This document shows, piece by piece, positions 50,141 to 59,115 of a stretch of DNA of 64,000 bases; the first letter of the stretch is position 1, and each line of letters opens with the position of its first letter. The stretch is from Mucilaginibacter gossypii (lineage in GTDB: Bacteria > Bacteroidota > Bacteroidia > Sphingobacteriales > Sphingobacteriaceae). The position numbers and the translations under genes are program-made. The notes beneath the pieces were generated by a model, which did no database searches, was not told the origin of the DNA, and saw nothing but the letters and a program-made list of their open reading frames with translations. The stretch is taken from contig NZ_FNCG01000002.1 in the NCBI RefSeq assembly GCF_900100945.1, positions 291,940 to 355,939 on the forward strand. The letters are read 5' to 3'.

Positions 50141-52078
50141 ATGCAAACAGGTGAAAACGAACAAGCCCTAAGAAAGATAATTGACTTTACCAGGCTTTTA
50201 AGTATAGCTATTTTAATAGTACATTTTTATTTAAGCTGCTACCCGGCTTTCCAGATTTTAGGTTTAACAAAGCCTTTTGTAAATCACATTTTATTACCCT
50301 TATCGAAGATGGTAGTTTTTGCTAAAGTGCTTTATGCAAAACTGGCCGCGCTGATCCTTTTGATGATTTCGCTGGTGGGTAGTAAAGGCAAAAAAGATGA
50401 ATCGATTAAGGCAAGCAGGATTTTTATTTATTGTATGATGGGATTGATAATGTACTTTATCAGCACCCTGTTTCTTACAATACATTATCCGGCCACTACG
50501 ATAGCAGTATTGTATATCGGCGTTACAGTCATTGGTTACATGCTACTACTTTCCGGTGTAAGCCTGCTTTTCAGGATGCTAAAACTTAATTTAGGCAAGG
50601 ATATATTCAATAAAGAAAACGAATCTTTCCCGCAGGAAGAACGGCTTTTAGTGAATGAATACTCTATCAATTTACCTGCGGTTTATAATCTAAAAGGTAA
50701 AAGCCGTAAAAGCTGGATAAATATTATTAACCCGTTCCGGGGAACACTGATTGGTGGTAGCCCAGGTTCGGGTAAGTCTTACTTTGTCATCCGTCACATT
50801 ATTACACAGCATATTCAAAAAGGCTTTACCATGTTGGTTTATGACTTCAAGTACGATGATTTAACAAAGATCGTATATAATGCATTGATAAAATATGGCC
50901 ACCTATACAAAGTAAAACCAACTCAATACATTATCAATCTTGAAAATATTATGCACCGGGCTAATCCCTTAGAACCGCATACCATGTTTGATATTACCGA
51001 TGCGATAGATTCAAGCCGCACAATTATGCTCGGCCTTAATCGCGAGTGGATTAAAAAGCAAGGTGACTTTTTTGTTGAATCCCCCATTAATTTTATTACC
51101 GCCATCATGTGGTTCCTAAAGAAATATGAAGATGGGCGCTATTGTACTTTACCCCATGTAATAGAATTGGCGCAGGTAGAATATAAAGACCTGTTTGAAG
51201 TATTGTTGCAAGAACCTGAAATAGAGGTATTAATTAACCCTTTTGTGTCTGCCTGGCAAAATGAGGCTTACGAGCAATTGGAAGGACAGGTAGCCAGTGC
51301 TAAAATCAGCCTGGCCCGTATATCGTCGCCGCAATTATATTATGTATTGAGCGGCAACGATTTTTCTATGGACATTAATAATCCTAATGAACCCAAAATA
51401 GTATGCCTTGCCAATAATCCGCAAAAGTCACAAATCAATGGCGCGGTTTTGTCCTTGTATATCAACCGGATTAATAAGCTGGTTAACCGCAAAAATCAAT
51501 TAAAATGCAGTATGATTTATGATGAGTTTCCAACTATTTACTTTAACGGTATTGATAACCTGATCGCTACAGCCCGATCAAATAAAGTGGCCGTTACATT
51601 AGCCGTTCAGGATTATAGTCAACTAAAAAAAGATTATGGGCGTGAACAGGCAGAGGTCATTTTGAATATTGTAGGGAACATTATTTTTGGACAAGTAACC
51701 GGCGATACGGCAAAACAACTTTCAGAGCGGTTTGGCAAAATTAACCAAGAAAAAGAAAGTATCTCGATCAATAGTCAGGACACCTCAATCAGTAAATCAA
51801 CACAACTGGATTACGCCATACCTGCATCGAAAATATCCGCCTTATCTTCCGGTGAATTTGTAGGTATGGTGGCAGATGATCCCGATAACAAAATTGATCT
51901 AAAAACTTTTCATAACGCGATACAAAACGATCACGAAGCAATCAGGCAGGAAGAAGCAGCCTATCAGCCTATTCCGAACGTACGCAATGTCGACCAGGCG
52001 GAGGTGCTGATAACTTATCACCAAATCAAAGAAGACGTTAAAAGAATAATTGAAAGCGTTTTAAGCAACATTTCTTAA
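50141..52078 (+). CDS. mobC: VirD4/TraG-type coupling protein (MobC of Bacteroidetes elements)
   Basis: The 645-residue membrane ATPase brings the relaxase-DNA complex to the transfer channel. The N-terminal 150 residues hold about four transmembrane helices. Walker A is GGSPGSGKSYF near residue 204, followed by MLVYDFKYDDLTK. Walker B is CSMIYDEFPTIYF and the RNA-like conserved segment is TLAVQDYSQLKKDYGREQAEVILNIVGNIIFG. The position behind mobA with an 11-bp gap matches CTnDOT-like elements. A regulatory block follows before the tra operon. Confidence 0.93.
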   Translation: MQTGENEQALRKIIDFTRLLSIAILIVHFYLSCYPAFQILGLTKPFVNHILLPLSKMVVFAKVLYAKLAALILLMISLVGSKGKKDESIKASRIFIYCMMGLIMYFISTLFLTIHYPATTIAVLYIGVTVIGYMLLLSGVSLLFRMLKLNLGKDIFNKENESFPQEERLLVNEYSINLPAVYNLKGKSRKSWINIINPFRGTLIGGSPGSGKSYFVIRHIITQHIQKGFTMLVYDFKYDDLTKIVYNALIKYGHLYKVKPTQYIINLENIMHRANPLEPHTMFDITDAIDSSRTIMLGLNREWIKKQGDFFVESPINFITAIMWFLKKYEDGRYCTLPHVIELAQVEYKDLFEVLLQEPEIEVLINPFVSAWQNEAYEQLEGQVASAKISLARISSPQLYYVLSGNDFSMDINNPNEPKIVCLANNPQKSQINGAVLSLYINRINKLVNRKNQLKCSMIYDEFPTIYFNGIDNLIATARSNKVAVTLAVQDYSQLKKDYGREQAEVILNIVGNIIFGQVTGDTAKQLSERFGKINQEKESISINSQDTSISKSTQLDYAIPASKISALSSGEFVGMVADDPDNKIDLKTFHNAIQNDHEAIRQEEAAYQPIPNVRNVDQAEVLITYHQIKEDVKRIIESVLSNIS

Positions 52079-52116
52079 ATAAAGCAAATATTTTTCGTAA
52101 TATTTCATATATAAGA

Positions 52117-52144
52117 ATTAATACAACGTATCCGTTGTGTTAAT
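52117..52144. promoter_or_regulatory. Palindromic operator before the XRE regulator
   Basis: ATTAATACAACG (52117-52128) and CGTTGTGTTAAT (52133-52144) are reverse complements with one mismatch, around TATC. The site ends 32 bp before the ATG of the XRE-type gene, so autoregulation is likely. Confidence 0.6.
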
Positions 52145-52176
52145 TTCGTTCTGTTTGCCATTCTTTTATACTTCCG

Positions 52177-52410
52177 ATGAAAAAGGAAGAACTTTTAAAA
52201 GATTTAGGTGAGCGAATACGCACTGTCCGAAAGGATAAGGGTATTACTCAACTACAGCTTGCTCACTCCATCGGAAAAGACCAGCAATCAATTCAACGTT
52301 TAGAAGCAGGTAATATAAACCCCTCATATATTTATCTGCAAGAAATAGCCGAAGGTTTAGACACCACCCTTCTGGATATGCTGAATAAAGAATTGCCTGC
52401 AAAAACCTGA
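52177..52410 (+). CDS. XRE-family helix-turn-helix regulator
   Basis: The 77-residue protein is one HTH_3 domain: LGERIRTVRKDKGITQLQLAHSIGKDQQSIQRLEAGNINPSYIYLQEIAEGL. It has no sensor domain, so it acts as a simple repressor or activator. A near-perfect palindrome precedes it. It is placed between the coupling protein gene and rteC, in the control block of the element, and may govern excision or tra expression. A copy of the parA-array core (TTACAGCGATGTAATT, 52442-52457) lies 31 bp after its stop. Confidence 0.9.
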   Translation: MKKEELLKDLGERIRTVRKDKGITQLQLAHSIGKDQQSIQRLEAGNINPSYIYLQEIAEGLDTTLLDMLNKELPAKT

Positions 52411-52550
52411 TAAAAATAAACATTGCGAGAACTTTATTTAATTACAGCGATGTAATTATGCTTTGCTATACGCGAATATTACGCCGTATAAGTTTTACGG
52501 CTTTACACACATTTTTTATAACCCAGTACTAAACCTATCTAACCTTATCT

Positions 52551-53420
52551 ATGAGAACTATTACAGAGCGCTTTTACAGCGCTTTAGAAAACCAATTAAA
52601 TGAAGTTTCAATTAATGGCGATTCATTAGCCGATCAATATAAAACGTCTATCCAGCTTTGCAAAAAAGCAATGGCTAAACTTAAAAATTATATATCCAGC
52701 TACAATTTTGAAAACACCGAGGATGAGGTGGAATTTTTCAAAGTTGTAAAACCCCAATTTTATAGTAAGTATATCTACTTTATCAATGTGTATAATTTTT
52801 TGATGCAAAAGCCTTTAGGAAGTGAGGAAATTATAAAGGATTATATCAACTACGAACTAACCGATATAAAAAGGTTTTTCGACCATAACCATGCATTTTA
52901 CCAGTATTACCGTTCCGGTTCTACACAAATGGATGAAGTTTATTTTACGCGCGGAGGCTTTGACGTTCATGTAGAACTGGAAGATTTTGAAGAAGATGAA
53001 TTATATTCTACAAGCCATGATTATAAACTATCTAAAGTTATAGCTAATGAGAAATACCAGGATTATCTTAACCTCGAATTGCAAAAGATTTTAAATCACG
53101 ATGAAAAGCCACAGGAAATCGGTATAGAATTACCATTGACCTGGACTGCCAATAAAACGGATTTGGTCGAATTGATTTACGCACTGGTCGCGTTAGGGGT
53201 ATTTAATAATGGAAATACCGAAATCAAATCGGTGGTGAGTTTCTACCAAACGGTTTTTCACGTCGATCTTGGCTCTTATTATCATAAGTACACGGACATA
53301 ACACGCAGGAAAAAAGAAAGAACCTCATTTTTGGATAAACTAAAGCTGGCTTTGTTGCGCCGTATTGATGAAAAATTGGATGAGGAACCAACTCAACAAC
53401 AAAGGATCAAATTTGGGTGA
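52551..53420 (+). CDS. rteC: RteC-like regulator of element excision
   Basis: The 289-residue protein resembles the RteC family in length and in features. These are the helical N-terminal half (ALENQLNEVSINGDSLADQYKTSIQLCKKAMAKLKNYI), the FFKVVKPQFYSKYIYFINVYNFL block, an acidic middle part, and the C-terminal LTWTANKTDLVELIYALVALGVFNNG, which is the putative DNA-binding winged helix. In CTnDOT, RteC activates the excision operon. No RteA/RteB two-component pair is adjacent here. It sits directly in front of the second conserved 43-bp element and the tra operon. Confidence 0.88.
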   Translation: MRTITERFYSALENQLNEVSINGDSLADQYKTSIQLCKKAMAKLKNYISSYNFENTEDEVEFFKVVKPQFYSKYIYFINVYNFLMQKPLGSEEIIKDYINYELTDIKRFFDHNHAFYQYYRSGSTQMDEVYFTRGGFDVHVELEDFEEDELYSTSHDYKLSKVIANEKYQDYLNLELQKILNHDEKPQEIGIELPLTWTANKTDLVELIYALVALGVFNNGNTEIKSVVSFYQTVFHVDLGSYYHKYTDITRRKKERTSFLDKLKLALLRRIDEKLDEEPTQQQRIKFG

Positions 53421-53464
53421 TTTGCAATAGTTTGTTTTTCAGATACTTATTTGCCGGTTAAATA

Positions 53465-53507
53465 AAAAAACACCTACCTCATGTGTTAGGTGTGAAGAAT
53501 ATATTTT
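53465..53507 (+). promoter_or_regulatory. 43-bp conserved element, copy 2 (before the tra operon)
   Basis: This element shares the first 18 nt (six A, CACCTACCTCAT) and the right part GGTGTGAA-AAT-TATTTT with copy 1 at 46453-46495, in the same total length. ACACCTA (53469-53475) and TAGGTGT (53487-53493) can pair. It ends 33 bp before the ATG at 53541. Two such elements at matching distances before the two transcription blocks suggest shared control. Confidence 0.65.
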
Positions 53508-53540
53508 AGGTAACCCAACCTTTGTTTTCGGAATCGCCGC

Positions 53541-54101
53541 ATGGTGCGGTGGTTTTTAAACCAAAGTAATATGTTGTCTTCAATTTCGTGGCAGCACTAT
53601 CTTGCAGCCGTTGTTATCATCACCATTTCATATTACCTGTACGTAATTCTCAGGTACTATCAAAAAGAGATCGGCAATCTTTTTAATCGCAAGCCGCAAA
53701 ATGCTGATGTATTTTCAGCAATTCAATCTCCTGTTATTTCTGTCATGGGCCAGGCCAAACCGGATAATGGTGTAACCGTCACCGAAACCCAAAATTTACC
53801 ATTTACCGATGTTATGCCGGACGAACCTATACAATCCATCACGGAGCAAATGCAAACCGCCGACATTCAAAGTGATCCATCTTCTGAATTAGTATCGGAA
53901 GCCGGTAACTTGATTGATGCGTTTAAGGATGTTGATAATAAACAGGAGTTTTTAACGCTCTTGGGTATTTTGGTCAGCTCTTATAAAAGGTTTCAGGAGC
54001 AAATAGATCTTCCGGCTGCTCTAAGCCGTGTGGTAGAAATTTCCAAAGACAAATTAAAATTCACAGTTGCCCTATCCGATTTTCAAAACACTTGGGCTTA
54101 G
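53541..54101 (+). CDS. Membrane-anchored conjugal transfer protein, first gene of tra operon
   Basis: The 186-residue protein has one transmembrane helix near the N-terminus (LAAVVIITISYYLYVIL) and a charged, probably periplasmic or cytoplasmic tail of 140 residues with acidic patches. A start at the ATG at 53571 would place the helix closer to the N-terminus and is an alternative. It resembles in place and shape the TraD proteins in this operon type, but no motif proves this. A DUF4134 pilin-like gene follows after 33 bp. Confidence 0.7.
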   Translation: MVRWFLNQSNMLSSISWQHYLAAVVIITISYYLYVILRYYQKEIGNLFNRKPQNADVFSAIQSPVISVMGQAKPDNGVTVTETQNLPFTDVMPDEPIQSITEQMQTADIQSDPSSELVSEAGNLIDAFKDVDNKQEFLTLLGILVSSYKRFQEQIDLPAALSRVVEISKDKLKFTVALSDFQNTWA

Positions 54102-54134
54102 GCAACCTATCCGTTTACATTAATTCATAAAATT

Positions 54135-54473
54135 ATGAAATCTCAAAAAACAGACTTCCGTTCAAGAGCGGTTAATTTTTTCAGGCATCTACTGGCAACA
54201 GTCACCTTATTGATAATCAGCCTAAGCCTTTACGCTCAGGATGGCAATTCAGGAATAACGGCAGCAACTACACAGGTTAAAAGTTATTTCAGCACAGGCA
54301 CAAGTTTGATGTATGCTATCGGTGCCATAGTCGGACTTGTGGGAGCGATCAAAGTATTCAAAAAATGGAACGACGGTGAACATGATACTGGCAAAGTTGC
54401 TTCAAGCTGGTTTGGCAGTTGTATCTTTTTAGTGGTAGTCGCTACGGTACTAAAATCATTTTTCGGAGTTTAA
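54135..54473 (+). CDS. traE: TraE-like protein (DUF4134, VirB2-type pilin candidate)
   Basis: The 112-residue protein has a signal peptide ending SLYAQD and two transmembrane helices (TSLMYAIGAIVGLVGAIKVFK and GSCIFLVVVATVLKSFF). This is the layout of VirB2-like pilins and of the DUF4134/TraE family of Bacteroidetes elements. The end KSFFGV is characteristic. It forms the pilus or channel subunit. TraF follows after 10 bp. Confidence 0.9.
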   Translation: MKSQKTDFRSRAVNFFRHLLATVTLLIISLSLYAQDGNSGITAATTQVKSYFSTGTSLMYAIGAIVGLVGAIKVFKKWNDGEHDTGKVASSWFGSCIFLVVVATVLKSFFGV

Positions 54474-54483
54474 AATTTTAATC

Positions 54484-54798
54484 ATGGCATTGTATCAGAT
54501 AAACAAGGGCATAAACAAGCCAATCGAGTTTAAAGGGCTGAAAGCACAATACATTGGCTACCTCGCTGTGGGGCTTGTACTGTTGCTGATCGGGTTTGCT
54601 GTAATGTATATCGTCGGGGTGCCGGTAGTTTCCTGTATCATCATCATATCCGTTTTAGGAAGCGCCCTTTTTTACCAGGTATTCAAATTAAGCCATAAAT
54701 ACGGTGAACACGGCTTAATGAAAAAAGCAGCCAAAAGGTACTTACCCGACCATTTGAAGTTTACTACACGAAACATCTTTTTACAACTAAAAAAATAA
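54484..54798 (+). CDS. traF: TraF-like protein (DUF4133, VirB3-type)
   Basis: The 104-residue protein has the DUF4133 start MALYQINKGINKPIEFKGLKAQYI and two membrane helices (AVGLVLLLIGFAVMYIVGV and SCIIIISVLGSALFYQVF), followed by a basic cytoplasmic tail. VirB3-type proteins work with the VirB4 ATPase, and its gene follows after 2 bp. Confidence 0.92.
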   Translation: MALYQINKGINKPIEFKGLKAQYIGYLAVGLVLLLIGFAVMYIVGVPVVSCIIIISVLGSALFYQVFKLSHKYGEHGLMKKAAKRYLPDHLKFTTRNIFLQLKK

Positions 54799-54800
54799 TC

Positions 54801-57290
54801 ATGGCATCACACAGCAAAGCAGAGCAGGTATTTCCTGTATATAAGGTGGAACATAACTGCATGGTTTCCGCAAATGGCGACCTTACCATTGGTTATAAAG
54901 TGAACCTGCCCGAAATTTTCACTTTGTCAAATGATGAATATCTTTCTTTTCACGAGGTGATTATAAAAGCGTTGAAACTACTGCCTAAAAATACCGTGTT
55001 TCATAAACAGGACTGGTTTATCAATGATCAATATGAAGCTGTATTTGCTAAAGAGGACCATCAGCAGGTTAAAACATTCTTATCTCATTCAAGCGAACGC
55101 TATTTTCACGAACGCGAGTTTTTGCATCATCATTGCCATATCTTCATTACTAAAAAACCCGATAAGTTTAAACAGTATTCAAGCGCAGTTAGTTCCCTGA
55201 TGCGTAAACGCATAGTGCCTGTACAAACAACCTGCGACGAATTGTTCAGGGACTTTCAGGATAGCGCAGGGCAGTTCGTAAGAGTGTTGGAGGATAGCGG
55301 TTTAATTAAGTTAACGCGCCTGAACAATGACGAATTAGCCGGAACATTAAATAAGGCCGGGGTTTTGGAGCAGTATTGTTTTCTGCTTAATCAAAGCGAG
55401 GCACCAGTATTGAAAGATATTCATATTCAGGATGAGATCAGGATCGGTGATAATCACTGCCAGCTTTACACTTTAAGCGATGCCGAAGATTTGCCGCCAT
55501 TATGCGGCCCGAGGATCACTTATGATAAATATAGTACGGATAAAACAAAATTCAGCACTGGTTTTGCTACGCCGATAGGTACGCTATTAAAATGTAACCA
55601 TTTGTATAACCAATATATATTTATCGGTGACAGCCTGCAAGCGATCAAAAAATTGGAAGCAAAAAAATTGCGCCTGCAATCTCTTTCGGCTTATTCGCGC
55701 GAAAATGCGATTGGCCGCGATGCTACGCACGATTTTTTAAATGAGGCTATCAGCCAGCAACGCCTACCTGTAAAGGCGCATTTCAACGTTTTAGCCTGGA
55801 CGGATAACCCTGCGCTATTAAAAGATCTAAAAAATAAGGTTAGTTCATCGTTGGCTCAAATGGATGCGCAGCCTAAACAGGAAACCGACGGTGCTGCTCA
55901 AATCTGGTGGGCGGGGTTGCCTGGCAACGAAGCCGCTTTTCCAATGAACGATACATTTGATACTTTTGTTGAACAAGCTACCTGTTTCTTAAACCTTGAA
56001 ACAAATTACCAGTCAAGTATCAGCCCATGTGGCATTCGCTTAGGCGACCGTTTATCCGGCAAACCGGTTCATGTGGATATTAGTGATGACCCGATGACTA
56101 AGGGAATTACCACCAATCGCAATAAATTTATTTTAGGTCCGTCAGGCAGCGGCAAATCTTTTTTCACCAATCACTTATTAAGAAGTTATTTTGAGCAGGG
56201 TTCGCATGTGGTTTTAGTAGATGTGGGACATAGCTATCAGGGACTTTGTGATTTTGTTGGTGGTTATTATTTTACTTACACCGAAGACGAGCCGATCAGT
56301 TTTAACCCGTTCTACATCGCTGATGGTGATTATCTGGATACCGAGAAAAAGGAAAGCATCAAGGCGATGATCCTGGCTTTATGGAAGAAAGAAGATGAAG
56401 GCGTACAGCGGTCAGAATATGTCGCCATATCCGATGCTTTGTATCACTATTACGAGAAACTAAAAAACCATCCTGAAATTTTTCCGTGTTTTGACAGCTT
56501 CTATGAATTTCTAAGCGAAGATTTTTATGAAACGATGAGGCAATCAAAAGTTAAAGATATACGTTTTGATATTGATAATATGTTATTTGTATTGAAACCA
56601 TACTATAAAGGTGGTGAATACGCCTACCTGCTGAATGCGAAAGAAAACCTTGACCTTTTGCAAAAGCGCTTTATTGTCTTCGAGTTGGATAATATTAAAG
56701 ACCATCCTATTTTATTCCCGGTAGTTACACTCATCATTATGGAAACGTTTGTTTCTAAAATGCGAAAGCTTGCCAAAGACACTCGTAAAATGATTCTGAT
56801 AGAGGAAGCCTGGAAAGCTATTGCACGTGAAGGTATGGCCGAGTACATCAAATATCTTTTTAAAACAGTCCGTAAATATTTTGGTGAGGCATTGGTTGTT
56901 ACCCAGGACATTGAAGATATTATTAGTTCGCCGGTAGTTAAACAGGCCATTATCAATAACAGTGACTGCAAGATCTTACTTGACCAGCGAAAGTATCAAA
57001 ATGACTTTCCTAAAATACAACAGCTATTAGGGATAACGGATAAGGAAACGGCACTCATTATGAGTATGAACCGCAACAATGATGAGAACCTGAAATATAA
57101 AGAAGTTTTCATCAGCTTAAACGGCCAGTTATCAAAAGTTTATCGCACCGAAGTAAGCCGCGAAGAGTATTGGACTTATACCACAGAATCTTCGGAAAAA
57201 GCAAAAGTTCATGCCTACACTAAAAAATTAGGCAGTGTAAAGCTTGCGATAGCCGCTATAGTCAGAGAAGAATTAGAAAAAGCAGCATAA
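54801..57290 (+). CDS. traG: TraG-like VirB4-type conjugation ATPase
   Basis: The 829-residue ATPase powers assembly and transfer by the type IV secretion channel. Walker A is LGPSGSGKSFFTNH near residue 446, followed by HVVLVDVGHSYQGLCDFVGGYYFTYT. Walker B is KMILIEEAWKAI and the following RKYFGEALVVTQDIEDIISSP is typical of VirB4. The first 400 residues form the N-terminal VirB4 domain. Length is normal for TraG of Bacteroidetes elements. It is in the middle of the tra operon with short gaps on both sides. Confidence 0.96.
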   Translation: MASHSKAEQVFPVYKVEHNCMVSANGDLTIGYKVNLPEIFTLSNDEYLSFHEVIIKALKLLPKNTVFHKQDWFINDQYEAVFAKEDHQQVKTFLSHSSERYFHEREFLHHHCHIFITKKPDKFKQYSSAVSSLMRKRIVPVQTTCDELFRDFQDSAGQFVRVLEDSGLIKLTRLNNDELAGTLNKAGVLEQYCFLLNQSEAPVLKDIHIQDEIRIGDNHCQLYTLSDAEDLPPLCGPRITYDKYSTDKTKFSTGFATPIGTLLKCNHLYNQYIFIGDSLQAIKKLEAKKLRLQSLSAYSRENAIGRDATHDFLNEAISQQRLPVKAHFNVLAWTDNPALLKDLKNKVSSSLAQMDAQPKQETDGAAQIWWAGLPGNEAAFPMNDTFDTFVEQATCFLNLETNYQSSISPCGIRLGDRLSGKPVHVDISDDPMTKGITTNRNKFILGPSGSGKSFFTNHLLRSYFEQGSHVVLVDVGHSYQGLCDFVGGYYFTYTEDEPISFNPFYIADGDYLDTEKKESIKAMILALWKKEDEGVQRSEYVAISDALYHYYEKLKNHPEIFPCFDSFYEFLSEDFYETMRQSKVKDIRFDIDNMLFVLKPYYKGGEYAYLLNAKENLDLLQKRFIVFELDNIKDHPILFPVVTLIIMETFVSKMRKLAKDTRKMILIEEAWKAIAREGMAEYIKYLFKTVRKYFGEALVVTQDIEDIISSPVVKQAIINNSDCKILLDQRKYQNDFPKIQQLLGITDKETALIMSMNRNNDENLKYKEVFISLNGQLSKVYRTEVSREEYWTYTTESSEKAKVHAYTKKLGSVKLAIAAIVREELEKAA

Positions 57291-57306
57291 ACTAAAACCT
57301 ATAATT

Positions 57307-57681
57307 ATGAAAGCATTAATCGTTATAATAAGCCTAACATTTGTAGCCCTTATAGGATGCAAAAGTAATTCCCAAAGCAACTCGTTAGAGGGTACTTTTA
57401 CAAACCAATCTAAAAGTGAATATAGTACCGCATCAGATACATTAATAATAACGCGATCGAGTCAATCAAGCAATACTTATCAAATCGAGCGAAGAACAGG
57501 TTTTCAAAAAATACGGAACGGGGTAACTCAAGCCAAAGAATATAAAACCGAAAAATGGCAATCATCATGGAGTGACGATAAACAAGTATTGTCTGAAACT
57601 GAATATGGCCGTCAGATAACTCCCGGTAAAGACGGTAATTCCGTAAAGTTGAAAAATACGGAGTACCAAAAAATTAAGTAA
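57307..57681 (+). CDS. Small lipoprotein within the tra operon
   Basis: The 124-residue protein has a lipoprotein signal (MKALIVIISLTFVALIGCKS) with the lipidated Cys at position 18, and a Ser/Thr-rich mature part of about 105 residues. It lies 16 bp after traG and 58 bp before the first TraI-like gene. The place is where elements of this type carry accessory genes; an entry-exclusion or channel lipoprotein is conceivable. No motif supports a specific role. Confidence 0.7.
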   Translation: MKALIVIISLTFVALIGCKSNSQSNSLEGTFTNQSKSEYSTASDTLIITRSSQSSNTYQIERRTGFQKIRNGVTQAKEYKTEKWQSSWSDDKQVLSETEYGRQITPGKDGNSVKLKNTEYQKIK

Positions 57682-57739
57682 TATTTTCTAAATATCAGTA
57701 AGTAATTCCTGTATATACACAGGGATAAGGGGGCTTTTT

Positions 57740-58423
57740 ATGAAAAATTTACCTATAAAAATGGTTTCATTGGTGGTATTTATTGCTTTGATATTACCCG
57801 TCCAGAAAGCAAAAGCACAATTCGTAATTGGCGAAGTGATCAAACTCACAGTTACCAAAATCATTAAGGCTATTGACCTTAAAGTACAGCGTATGCAGAA
57901 TAAAACAATATGGCTTCAAAACGCGCAAAAGGTCATCGAAAATCAAATGTCCAAAACCAGGTTGACTGAAATTTCAGGTTGGACAGAACAGCAAAAACAA
58001 TTATACAGCAACTACTATACGGAATTAGGAAACATCAAAGCCACCATATCAAAATATCAGCGGATAAAGGATATCACGATGAAACAAGCGGCTCTGGTCA
58101 GTGAGTACAAACAAGCCTGGAGTCTATTTCGCCAGGATAATCATTTCAACCCGCAGGAACTAAGTTATATGCAGCAGGTTTACACCGGCATCTTAGATGC
58201 GAGTGTAAAAAACCTTGATGAGATCATGCTCGTAGTTAGTCCGGCAAAAACACAAATGACGGATGAACAACGCCTCGAATTGATTAATAAAGCCAGTGAC
58301 CATTTGGATGAAAATTACAATGATTTGCACCAGTTCAATAATCAGGGTATCAGGTTAAGCCTGCAACGCAGTAAAGATTTAAGCGACACACAATCAATTA
58401 AAAAGCTTTATGGAATCAATTAA
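57740..58423 (+). CDS. TraI-like periplasmic transfer protein, paralogue 1 of 3
   Basis: The 227-residue protein has an N-terminal hydrophobic signal (MVSLVVFIALILPVQKAKAQ) and a helical, coiled-coil-like body. ERLELINKASDHLDENYNDLHQFNNQGIRLSLQR leads to the end KKLYGIN. The two next genes share the layout: about 220 residues, TDEQR/SDEER motif, terminal YGI(N/Q). It may act as a VirB5-like or channel-periplasm protein. The end overlaps the next gene by 14 bp, showing translational coupling. Confidence 0.75.
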   Translation: MKNLPIKMVSLVVFIALILPVQKAKAQFVIGEVIKLTVTKIIKAIDLKVQRMQNKTIWLQNAQKVIENQMSKTRLTEISGWTEQQKQLYSNYYTELGNIKATISKYQRIKDITMKQAALVSEYKQAWSLFRQDNHFNPQELSYMQQVYTGILDASVKNLDEIMLVVSPAKTQMTDEQRLELINKASDHLDENYNDLHQFNNQGIRLSLQRSKDLSDTQSIKKLYGIN

Positions 58424-59102
58424 CCAAATAAAAACACGGGCCGACGAGATCCGTCGTAAGAGCAAGAAGTTGCTGGCTTTTACGGTAATGACAGTTGCCG
58501 CATCTGCACTGGCTACTACGGTAAGGGCGCAAACTTTTGCTGAATGGTTCCAACAAAAAAGCACGCAAAAAAAATACCTTTTACAGCAGATAGCTGCATT
58601 ACAGGTTTACGCCGCTTATTATAAGGCCGGCAATAATATCGCTCATAATGGCCTGGGTTCTATTACGGGGTCTTTAAAAACAGAAAACGGGTTGCATACT
58701 ACCTACTACAATAACCTGAATACCGTTAGCCCTGTAGTAAAGAATAACAAACAGGTAACCGACATACTGCAATGGCAAAAAGATATACTTTCTCGAATGA
58801 GTCCGCTTGAAAAAACCGCCAATCTTAACGATGGTGAAAGAAAGTATATCATAATGGTTAAGACTGCTTTATTTAAAGATTGCGACCAGCAGATCACCGA
58901 ATTACAAAATGTGATTACTGATAGCAAACTAAAAATGAGCGACGAAGAACGGTTAAAACATATTGGTGTGATTCACTCCGCTATGCAAAATAATTACCGT
59001 TTTGCTTCTGCATTTGCTGACCAGGTTAAAGTTTATGCAGTGCAGCGTGCGCAGGAAAATAATAATGTGATCTCCGAAAAGAAGATTTACGGGATTCAAT
59101 AA
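58410..59102 (+). CDS. TraI-like periplasmic transfer protein, paralogue 2 of 3
   Basis: The 230-residue protein starts within the last codons of the preceding gene. A hydrophobic segment (FTVMTVAASALATTVRAQT) preceded by many basic residues is a late signal peptide. The mature part has the family layout: WFQQKSTQKKYLLQQIAALQVYAAYYKAG, TDSKLKMSDEERLKHIGVIHSAMQNNYRFASAFADQV and the end EKKIYGIQ. It is the most distant of the three tandem paralogues. The role is probably structural in the transfer apparatus. Confidence 0.75.
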   Translation: MESINQIKTRADEIRRKSKKLLAFTVMTVAASALATTVRAQTFAEWFQQKSTQKKYLLQQIAALQVYAAYYKAGNNIAHNGLGSITGSLKTENGLHTTYYNNLNTVSPVVKNNKQVTDILQWQKDILSRMSPLEKTANLNDGERKYIIMVKTALFKDCDQQITELQNVITDSKLKMSDEERLKHIGVIHSAMQNNYRFASAFADQVKVYAVQRAQENNNVISEKKIYGIQ

Positions 59103-59115
59103 AAAGCCAGTTATT

